Source: Siderastrea siderea (taxonomy: Eukaryota; Cnidaria; Anthozoa; Scleractinia; Rhizangiidae). From it: DNA of 64,000 nt. Of the stretch, positions 55,031 to 64,000 are shown piece after piece. The DNA lies in the NCBI GenBank assembly GCA_964030785.1, contig OZ034968.1:54595730-54659729 (forward strand), in the 5' to 3' direction. The first letter of the stretch is position 1. Each line of letters begins with the position of its first letter. The notes under the pieces are model-generated. The model was not told where the DNA came from and searched no databases. It worked only from the letters and a program-made list of their open reading frames with translations. A program made the position numbers and the translations under genes.

Positions 55031-55389
55031 TATACAAAAATGCAAACTGTTCAATGACGCAGAAACGACATAAGAATTATCTCTTTTTGACAAGAGACGT
55101 TGACGACATTTTTGAACCTTCGACATTTTACCCTCGACCCTCGACATTTTTCCCTCGACCCTCGACATATTACCCTTGACCCTCGACTCTCTACAAAAAC
55201 CTACACTCTTTTATACCAGACGACATTAACGTCTGAGATGTTGAATACGTCTAGACGACTTAAACGTCTCTAGAATAAAAACGGCCGTTAAAGTCAGACG
55301 TTAAAGTCGTCTGACTTATATTCCGTTTTTATACTAGTTTTTCCGTTTTTATGCAGTGCCAAACTGTTTCCTGCCTCAAGTAATTCTAA

Positions 55390-56352
55390 TGCCCAGTTCA
55401 GACGTCGTCCTTCTGCCGTGCTGAACTTAATTGCAATTAGGCTCGACAGCAGTGCGCCAGAAGCACGACTCTAATCCAGACGTCGTGCTAGAGTCGTACT
55501 TAATTCAGGATTTACTGAAGTGACGTCATAATGAGTCAGTCGTATGCAATTGTAGTATGGCGTATTCGAAACTACAGCAAAAACTCCTACTCGTAAAACT
55601 CTATCAAAGCTCAAGAAAAAGAAGAAAGAAATGTAGCAGATATTCCTTTTCTTTTTCCATTGTACAAGGAAGGCGGATGTTGATTGCGACTTTGTTTCAT
55701 AACTACACCGGCTATTTTCCAAGAAAGTCATTGCCGATCGATCATGTCGTCGGCTTCACCGGTTAACATGGAACACTTGCTCTGACGCGAGGTTCATGAA
55801 AACATTCCGTGTGTCCTCTTCTTTCGAAGACGATCTTCTTTCAGCCTGTCTTCTTCTTTGCACGACTGGTTTCCGAAGACTTGCTGATTCAGCGTCGGTA
55901 GCGTCAAGTTCTTCGTGCTTTCTGTAATCCCCATAGCCAGCTAGTGGAACGTTAATGTTTAGGTGCTTCTTCTTTGGATGATAAATGATTATCCAGCTTC
56001 AAAATCGCGTACATTTCATCCAAATGTCTTCCCAAAGCCGCCATGTAGGACAATAGCACCAATGCACATACTCAGTAAAGAAAATCTGTCCTCGTAACTC
56101 CTCTCGGGATCCCGATCCCGCGAAAATACATTTGTATAATTTATGAATTTAGTTCGGCACGGCAGAAGCACGACGTTTGAATCGCTGCTGTGCCAGAGTC
56201 GTGTAGCATGGCAGAGCTTGTCGAACTTTTAATTGTTCAGTCGAACTTAATTCAAAAATTTGATTCAGATGCCGTGCTTCTGCCGAGCTTTTGTCGAACT
56301 TAATTCTTGAATTAAGTTCGACACGGCAGAAGCACGACGTCTGAACTGGGCA
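55390..56352. mobile_element. PIF/Harbinger-like element, TAA target sites
   Basis: The ends TGCCCAGTTCAGACGTCGT and its inverted mate (ACGACGTCTGAACTGGGCA), each flanked by TAA (55,387-55,389 and 56,353-56,355), fit PIF/Harbinger. The 963 bp contain repeated GCACGACG/CGTCGTGC hairpins and one 69-residue frame (55,557-55,766) with a KLLLVKLYQSSRKRRKK start that might be a transposase scrap. It is non-autonomous. Confidence 0.6.
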
Positions 56353-56634
56353 TAAACGTTTAGCAAACATGAAAAATAAAAACGTCAATTTTTCGCCCAA
56401 AAAGCTTCAAACTAGCCCAGGAAGCCCTCAAATAATGACCAATACAACAAAGAAATAAGGAAAATTATTTTCATTTCGAATTCTTTCTAATTTGTGGCAA
56501 TTTAAGATGTTTTTAGCATTTCCATACAAACTCTAAAATGTTGCCGATGTCATTACTACCATTTTCGTTCAACCCTGAAGCGTGACGATTTTTTTGGCGT
56601 ATGTTAACTTTTCAAACTTAACGAATGCGTGTAT

Positions 56635-58280
56635 ATTAGGGTCATTCATTTTTTCGCAGAACTGAAAAATGAAAAATGAAAAGTGTCGGCTCAATTTCAT
56701 TTTTTTAACGTCTTTAGAAAATGAAAAACGAATTTCGTGTAATTCATTTTTTAATTTTCATTTTTTCCTGAAGCTCGAAAAATGAAAAATGAATTTAGTG
56801 CGGTTCATTTTTCAAATTCCATTTTTTGTGGAAAATTGAAAAATGAAAAATGAATTGAGTTTTTTCTTAATTTTTAATTTTTTGTGAAAAAAAAAATGGA
56901 AAATGAAAAATAGACAGAAATTCATTTTTCATTTTTCTAAAAAAATGAAGTGTCACTCTTAACGTGCTTTCAGAATCATGTAATTCACGCATTTTGCGCG
57001 CTCGTTTTCGCTAAGTTGAAGAGCGAAATGGCTGAACTCTCTTCGGGTCTGGGAAATTCAGACAAATTAATCACATTATCAAGAGGACATGGTGAGGCCA
57101 GAGTGGATCGAAAGCTGAAGAAAACTTAAGTAAACAAGGGGGCAACTGTCAGTTATGTTTGGGGTAAGTTAACTGATGCCAAATCAACGCTTCTATACAT
57201 GAAACATGCAGCAGTCAATTGAACGCCATTTTGGTGAAGCTTGGTCTTGAAACAGAAGCTAAAGGGTGAAGCGGCTAAACATGAGAGAAAAAAGCCATTT
57301 GAACGCTTTCATGGCGTAGTTAATCCTGACTGTAGTTATCCTTGCCACATTTCAGCTCGAAAAAAGCTCCATTCACGTGGTTGACGAGTTTCGAGGAGAT
57401 ACGGAATGGCCTTCGAAGGACGAATGAAAGGTTTGCATGATCTCTCCTCGTTTTCAGATGGTACCTTTGTGATGGTCGAGGTTAACAGCCTCGGCTCGGC
57501 TCGATAGCTCGGCTTCTTCTACTTTCTTGTGCAAAATGCCCATCGCCTTTTTTTTCCATTTCGCAGTCACCTCAATACCAGGTATTTCCAGACCGCCTTG
57601 AACAAGCGGAGATGGCCTGTATCTAATAGACTTGACCTCACTTCTTCTGTCAGCTCCTCTCTACAGTGCTACCAGATATATCGGCTGAGATCTATTGGAA
57701 TATGTCCGACAGTAGAAGGGAATAGGGAAGCATCAAATAAAGCAGCAATTTCGTGTTAAATATGTGCACGTAAACATGTACGCCACGATGAATGTAAACT
57801 TCTCGAAAATTCGTGCTAATTTTGCATGTAACGCGTAGATTTTGTTCGCGTTGTTAAAATGCTTTGGTAAAATGCTGTTGGTAAAATGTTAAAATGCTTT
57901 GCTTTGAATTTCTATAATAAGGTACGCCGTGGAAACCAAAAAATAACTTTTTCGTTTCATGTAATCTCGTACCCAGATATCTTGTAAGCGAAGCCGACGA
58001 GATTACGTTTCGTGTTTAGCCGCTTCACCCTTTAGCCGGTGTCTAATTCTCAGCTTTTGCAATAAGACCTACGATAAGCTTCCCCGAAATGACGTTCAAT
58101 TGACTGCTGCATACTTCATGAATAGAGGCGTTGATTTCGCATCAGTTAACTTACCCCAAACATAACTGACAGTTGCCCCTTGTTTCCTTAAGTTTTCTTC
58201 AGCTTTCGATCCACTCTGGCCTCACCATGTGTGAAATGAAATACTTATTTCTTTACGTATTTGTACTGCGCTTTTGATCA

Positions 58281-58319
<39 letters not shown>

Positions 58320-58787
58320 GTCCTCTTGATAATGTGATAAATTCGTCTGAATTTCCCAGACCCGAAGGTAGTTCAGCCATTTCGCTCGTCAGCTTAGCGA
58401 AAAAGTGCGCGCGAAATGCGTGAATTAGGTGACTCTGAAAAGTACATATAGACTGACACATTATTGTTTAGAAAAATGAAAAATGAATTTCTGTCTATTT
58501 TTCATTTTCCATTTTTTCACAAAAAATGAAAAATTAAGCAAACTCAATTTATTTTTCATTTTTCAATTTTCCAGGAAAAAATGGAATTTGAAAAATGAAC
58601 CAAATGGAATTTGCTTTTCGTTTTTTCGATATTAACCAAAACACTAAATTCATTTTTTTAATTTTTCAAGCTTCAGAAAAGATGAAAATTAAAAAATGAA
58701 TTACACAAAATTCGTTTTTCATTTTCTAAAGAGGTTAAAAAAATGAATTTGAGCCGACACTTTTCATTTTTCTTTTTTCACCCTAAT
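56635..58787. mobile_element. AT-rich foldback element with TTAGGGT ends
   Basis: The left arm (about 56,636-57,250) and the inverted right arm (about 58,050-58,786) share GAAAAATGAAAAATGAA-rich sequence, GAGCCGACACTTTTCATTTT, ATTCAGACAAATT/AATTTGTCTGAAT-like and CAGCTTTCGATCCACTCTGG blocks. The ends read TTAGGGT. The middle (57,260-58,040) is not repeated and holds no recognisable gene. A (TTA)n run lies at 58,282-58,319. Confidence 0.6.
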
Positions 58788-58851
58788 AGCGGAGCCAGCG
58801 CGCTAGTGCGTCAGCGGAGCTCCATTGCTAAGGAAATTTGGTAACCTGTCA

Positions 58852-61800
58852 GGAGCAGGAGGGAGTGATGAACTTGTGCCTGGGCACAAGCGCCGGTATT
58901 GGCGAATGAAAAACCGAGGTGTCTGGCCATCGTGACGTCACATATAAATCTGCCCCGGAAATTCAAAGGAAAGTTAACAAATGGCTTCCTCGCAAATGTT
59001 TACAGTCCAGTTTCTCAAAAAGAACAGATCAAAACAATAAAAGAACGAAAGGTATGCTGCATGCTATAACATAAAAAGTATTCTTAATGCAAATTGGTCC
59101 TCAAAACAAAATAACCAATTGGCGATAAGACTCAAAAGATTTCATGGACGCTTTGGTCGATCGATTGAAATCGTGATCAAGATCACCTTTCAGAAGCTGT
59201 ATCTCACAAACCCTAAGATGTGTCGCTTGGAGACAAAAACATAACTTTTATATGTATAAACTCTTTCCAATTTTAGGAAAATAAAATTGCGTAACAATTT
59301 CATTAAAATGATCAGTGGCTTTAAACATCATTAAAATGTGGAGAAGAATACTCCAATACAAAGAAACGTTTACTGTGAATTCATGTGCTTGGTTCGAAGT
59401 TAATAATGGACCACAGTAATTCCTTACTTTGCTAAACTATCTTGTGAAAAACGACAAAGATGACAACATTTGCTGGAGGCGAGGCAAAACAGCTGACACG
59501 CCGGCTTTCCGGCCAAATTTATGTTGATCTCTTATCGAATAATTATAAAAAAACCACAGTTTATCTAAAACGCCAACTTTCTCAGGTTACTGATGTTAAG
59601 GGTTAACAAGGCTCTCTCTTTACTAGAATGGTCCTCAGTTTGACTGTTTTAAAATAAATTAATCTTTGAAAATCAAATGACAGGACCAATTCAATTTATT
59701 TGCGAAACGGTCATCGTCAGTTGTGGATCACGTAGACGGTCAAACTCGTTCTAAAACACTATGCAACCTGGACAGCAACTGAATCTAGAGGAAACTGGAG
59801 GTATTGAGAATAAATCACTGAATCACTGATCCAAATGGTACTCAAATATATCCATTAGTTTTCATAAAAAAGTACAGAACCAGATCAGCGAAGACTTGTT
59901 TCCTCAACCGCCCGCATAATTTGCGAGCTGATTCAGATTTTTATGTTGTTCTGCAAAGTGTAGTTTACACGGGTTAAATGAGGTGGCAAAAATTTACTAA
60001 GTTCGATTACTCTTTCCCTAGCAATTAAATATCACTATTCTTTCCTTATACAGAAGATGGAAGCAAATACTGTAAGAAAAGTTAACTTTTAAGTGCTAAA
60101 CATACCCTTCTAGGTTCGCCTTCTATTGTACTCAGCCAAACAAACGGACTGATCATTTTTGTGGCAAATACTATACCACTTGTTTCAACTTGGGTAATTT
60201 TGTTAAACTATAGGCTAGTCCGTAGCCAAGTTTCAAGTTTCCCTGTGGTATATAACTCCTGGTCAGGAGGGAGTGATGAACTCGCCGCTCGGCTGGTTCG
60301 AGGTGTCTGGCCATCGTGACGTCACGACGTGAAAAGCGCGCGAGTTTGCCGAGTCTTCAAAAATGGCGCTGGCAACTATGTTAGAGTTCGCGCTACAAAC
60401 GTATTTTTTGTGCTATTAAGCTTTCAGCTAAGCTTGTTTTCTTTGGTAATGGAATTTTAGTCATCCCTTTTTTCGATATAGGTAAGTGGCTCTTTGTCTT
60501 AACGTTAAAATCACACTTAAATATTATTTTAAGAGTCATGTTTACTCTCTGCGATCGAAGAATTATGCGGGAAAATTATTATTGTCCACGTCCCAAAAAG
60601 TGTGTTTATTTCAGTTATATACCACAGGGAAACTTGAAACTTGGCTACGGACTAGCCTATAGTTTAACAAAAGTACCCAAGTTGAAACAAGTGGTATAGT
60701 ATTTGCCAAAAAAATGATCAGTCCGTTTGTTTAGCTGAGTATAATAGAGGGCGAACCTAGAAGGGTATGTTTAGCACTTAAAAGTTAACTTTTCTTACAG
60801 TATTTGCTTCCATCTTCTGTATAAGGAAAGAATAGTGATATTTAATTGCTAGGGAAAGAGTAATCGAACTTAGTAAATTTTTGCCACCTCATTTAACCCG
60901 TGTAAACTACACTTTTGCAGAACAACATAAAAATCTGAATCAGCTCGCAAATTATGCGGGCGCCTGAGGAAACAAGTCTTCGCTGATCTGGTTCTGTACT
61001 TTTTTATGAAAACTAATAGATATTTTTGAGTACCATTTGGATCAGTGATTCAGTGATTTATTCTCAATACCTCCAGTTTCCTCTAGATTCAGTTGCTGTC
61101 CAGGTTGCATAGTGTTTTAGAAAGAGTTTGACCGTCTACTTGATCCACAACTGACGATGACCGTTTCGCAAATAAATTGAATTGGTCCTGTCATTTGATT
61201 TTCAAAGCTTAATTAATTTTAAAACAGTCAAACTGAGGACCATTCTAGTAAAGAGAGAGCCTTGTTAACCCTTAACATCAGTAACCTGAGAAAGTTGGCG
61301 TTTCAGATAAACTGTGGTTTTTTATAATTATTCGATAAGAGATCAGCATAAATTTGGCCGGAAAGCCGGCGTGTCAGCTGTGTTTTGCCTCGCCTCCAGC
61401 AAATGTTGTCATCTTTGTCGTTTTTTACAAGATAGTTTAGCAAAGTAAGGAATTACTGTGGTCCATTATTAACTTCGAACCAAGCACATGAATTCACAGT
61501 AAACGTTTCTTTGTATTGGAGTATTCTTCTCCACATTTTAATGATGTTTAAAGCCACTGATCATTTTAATGAAATTGTTACGCAATTTTATTTTCCTAAA
61601 ATTGGAAAGAGTTTATACATATAAAAGTTATGTTTTTGTCTCCAAGCGACACATCTTAGGGTTTGTGAGCTACAGCTTCTGAAATGTGATCTTGATCACG
61701 ATTTCAATCGATCGACCAAAGCGTCCATGAAATCTTTTGAGTCTTATCGCCAATTGGTTATTTTGTTTTGAGGACCAATTTGCATTAAGAATACTTTTTA

Positions 61801-62015
61801 TGTTATAGCATGCAGCATACCTTTCGTTCTTTTATTGTTTTGATCTGTTCTTTTTGAGAAACTGGACTGTAAACATTTGCGAGGAAGCCATTTGTTAACT
61901 TTCCTTTGAATTTCCGGGGCAGATTTATATGTGACGTCACGATGGCCAGACACCTCGGTTTTTCATTCGCCAATACCGGCGCTTGTGCCCAGGCCCAAGT
62001 TCATCACTCCCTCCT
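58852..62015. mobile_element. 3.2 kb palindromic foldback element with 12-bp flanking direct repeat
   Basis: Arms of about 1.4 kb (58,857-60,257 and 60,614-62,015) are inverted copies with high identity. The spacer is about 356 bp. GGTAACCTGTCA lies directly before (58,840-58,851) and directly after (62,016-62,027), like a 12-bp target duplication. The ends read AGGAGGGAGTGATGAAC. The spacer begins with another direct copy of the left end (60,274-60,328). No ORF of note, so any transposase must come from elsewhere. Confidence 0.7.
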
Positions 62016-62027
62016 GGTAACCTGTCA

Positions 62028-63200
62028 AGCCAAAAAATTTTGGTAGTGACGTAATAGTGACGTGACCGTCCGTCCGTACATCCGTCCGTCCATACATCCG
62101 TACGTCCGTCCGTCCACACCAGAGGGCTACCAATACACTTCATACACTGGATATAACCCTGTGCTGAATCCCGTGTGTTTTTGGCGCGAAATCGCATGTT
62201 GACCCACGTTGTAGCAAAACAAGCAAAGACAACAAAAGTCAAAAACAAATTTGTTAATGGAAAAAAAAAGTTCAAGGAACACTCAGTTGTCTTTTTGGTG
62301 GAAGGGGAACAGTTCAATTTAGGCGAAAGAAATTAGGCGATAAAGATCAGGCAAAAAGTTCAAATTTGCCTCGTCGGTTCTTTTCAAACTCGGTCGGCAC
62401 ACCGCTTGAGTTCGCAGCTTTTCGCAGCGGTTTCGACGCCAAATATAGCAGAGCTAGTGCTTTTTGGTCTTTTTGTGTCCACAACCATGGTTTTTACGGC
62501 GTTTCGAACACATTTTGCAGGAAAAACACCATCATTTTCACGCTGATATGCAGCTTGTCACGAAGAAAGAAATAAGTGTTAAAATTAACTCTAAAAATAT
62601 CAATAAACGCCCATGGCCTGGTGGACTAGTCACCGGCTTCTTACACTGACGCTGAATTTAACGACTTGAATGAGAGTATTTTCACAAATTAATAACTGCC
62701 AGCAAAAACAAAACAAACAAAAAAACAACAACAACAACAACAACAAAAAAACAGACAAAACAAAAAGGGGGGCTCCGCTTTTAGGCTTGGCTAAATCTAT
62801 ATATTATACACGCATTTTAACGGTTTTGTCTGGTTACGTGTCACGTTTCACCAATGAAATGTTGGCGGTTATATGTCGCGAAATTGACAGGGTTCTTGGC
62901 GCTATTCGAACATGTTTTGTTCACGTGCTCTGAAACTTTTCAGGTTTTCCGTGCGGGGGAGCATGTTTTGTTCACGTGCTTTGAAACTTTATGGTCTGCG
63001 AAACGGCCGACATTGAAGTTTGTTGTGCTCCAAACTGCTCTAACGCCTTCTTCTTCTTCTTCCTCGGATAATCCACCTCCTTCTTAATGAAGATTCTCGT
63101 GAGCGTCAGTGCAGGTGCTATTTCTAAAAAAAAAGGTGCTATTTCCCCACGCCCCCCCCCCAAAAAAAAGGTGCTTTGGAATTAAAAACTTAGGGTATGG
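62028..63200. other. Intergenic DNA with simple repeats
   Basis: It holds GTCC/CATC tetranucleotides (62,068-62,118), a CAACAA run (62,727-62,745), and the A-rich stretch around it. GTTCACGTGCT is repeated at 62,919 and 62,970. No gene is supported. Confidence 0.5.
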
Positions 63201-63470
63201 TCAGTGGCTATTGGCAAAATGGCACCACAGCCGGTCCTTAAAGGCTTCCAGGCTAGGCGCCAGAACCACGGAATCTGGGAGGCTATTCCAATCACGAACA
63301 GATGATTTGGGAAAGGGAGATAGATGGGAGTGGACTTTCAATACTTCGATGAGTTCAAGGTCATCTGCCTGTAATTTTTCAGATGTCAGGCCTCTTGAGG
63401 CTTTGCTAATGTTTGCATTTCGTCCCAGTATCTGTACCATACAGATTTTGCAGTGTTTGCGGTCACGCAA
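63201..63470 (-). pseudogene. LINE C-terminal remnant
   Basis: The minus-strand frame contains FPKSSVRDWNSLPDSVVLAP followed by SLEAFKDRL. This is the conserved end of many non-LTR retrotransposon polymerases (xxRDWNxLPxxxVxAxSLxxFKxxL). The 89-residue frame is the last part only. Confidence 0.65.
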
Positions 63471-64000
63471 CGCGTTGGCAAATTGTGGAAAACTCCGCGG
63501 AATATAACCCGTTAATTGGTCACCTCCTTCACTGGTTATTCTGTCAATGATGGAGCATTTTAAATCTTGATCTAAAGCGACTCCTGGACGGTAACTCCTT
63601 CCAAACTTGTTAACGTGTTTTAATTAATTTTTTGTCATCTTCTTCTCCGCAAAAACTAAGGGTGCGTTTCTTAGGGAAAATCCAAATCCAGATTCTTGTA
63701 TCCAAAAACGGATTTTGCGTTTCTTTTCCTAAATCCGAAAATGGATTAATCAGGGATTAGCAATCTGAAGAATCCACACTTCGAGTGGATACACCAGATT
63801 AAATCTAAATCCGGATTTTTAGGATTCATGATCCGTGCGTTTCTTTGGGGGACGGATCCGAAAATAGTACATCTGTCAAGCGGTCTTCCATGCAAATTTA
63901 CTGGTCTCGCCATATTTTCTCTCGATCTTGCGTGACAAAACATTCGATCGTGAAAAAGAAAAATTCAGGTGATTATTCGGTTCCGTGTATTTGAAAAGTT
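63471..64000. other. Repeat-like DNA at right edge
   Basis: The phrase GTGCGTTTCTT occurs at 63,662 and 63,834, with AAATCCGGATT/AATCCA variants between, consistent with an incomplete MITE. No gene. Confidence 0.4.

Larger units (their letters stand above)
46884..55208. mobile_element. 8.3 kb inverted-repeat-flanked composite block
   Basis: The left end (46,884-47,060) and right end (about 55,030-55,208) are inverted copies of about 180 bp: GAGTGTAGGTTTTTGT, then a TCGAGGG-rich minisatellite, then TTCTTATGTCGTTTTTGCGT against its mirror. Inside are duplicated small ORFs, two MITEs and a further inverted pair that encloses the Penelope-like element. It may be a DNA transposon with nested insertions, or two old inverted repeat copies. 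No transposase is seen. Confidence 0.5.

Noticed and set aside
60361..60420. Short ATG-led frame in the centre of the 3.2 kb palindrome
   Set aside because: It stops after 18 codons, with no splice donor before the stop that extends it convincingly.

Overview
The window is eukaryotic genomic DNA, most likely from an animal and probably a cnidarian such as a reef coral. It has introns with canonical GT/AG sites, a 7-transmembrane receptor-like gene, many MITEs and foldback repeats, a Penelope-like retroelement, LINE remnants and two Polinton/Maverick elements. The coral call rests on the look of the repeats, for example the GTCACGCAACGCTCC palindromes, and is an inference.

Layout. (1) 1 to about 6.78 kb: the right part of an AT-rich Polinton (element A), cut by the window edge. 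It carries a major capsid protein, a small basic amphipathic protein, a penton-like protein, a PPxY/PDY-rich protein, a packaging ATPase and a fiber, then only the last piece of a type B DNA polymerase next to terminal minisatellites. (2) 6.8-11 kb: foldback repeats, a LINE scrap and a TTAA-flanked MITE. (3) 11.05-15.83 kb: a three-exon host gene for a predicted 7-TM protein of about 420 residues, with repeat-filled introns. (4) 15.8-19.7 kb: repeats, including a near-perfect 0.58 kb palindrome with a tRNA-like sequence in each arm. (5) 19,696-42,159: a complete Polinton (element B, 22,464 bp) with about 0.5 kb terminal inverted repeats starting AGT, a perfect 6-bp target duplication (GACAAC), and about 27 ORFs with no visible breaks. 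(6) 42.3-46.9 kb: a candidate small three-exon host gene and a local segmental duplication. (7) 46.9-55.2 kb: nested inverted-repeat blocks enclosing a Penelope-like element with 115-bp direct repeats, hammerhead-like motifs, an RT, a GIY-YIG domain and a 2A-like motif. (8) 55.4-64 kb: a TAA-flanked PIF/Harbinger-like element, an AT-rich foldback, a 3.2 kb palindrome flanked by a 12-bp direct repeat, and a LINE tail.

How element B works as a unit. Replication: protein-primed-type DNA polymerase B with exonuclease and Vsr-like domains. Integration: rve integrase with C-terminal chromodomain. Virion formation: double jelly-roll major capsid, two penton-like paralogues, FtsK/HerA-type ATPase, adenain-like protease and several tiny Arg-rich proteins. 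Six of these small proteins, among them a phospholipase A2-like one, carry (Q/M)RGG sites that fit the adenain cleavage consensus. Accessory genes are the unusual part: a SLOG-like (YAcAr/DprA-like Rossmann) protein, a two-helix SLATT-like membrane protein, a GRF zinc-finger protein, a RING-like protein, an acidic/basic repeat protein that looks like a transcription activator, and a tRNA-like gene with intact A and B boxes and a T-run terminator. SLOG and SLATT domains are partners in bacterial nucleotide-dependent conflict systems. Their presence together in one animal Polinton is the strongest candidate here for an undescribed system, but the pairing is an inference from sequence motifs alone.
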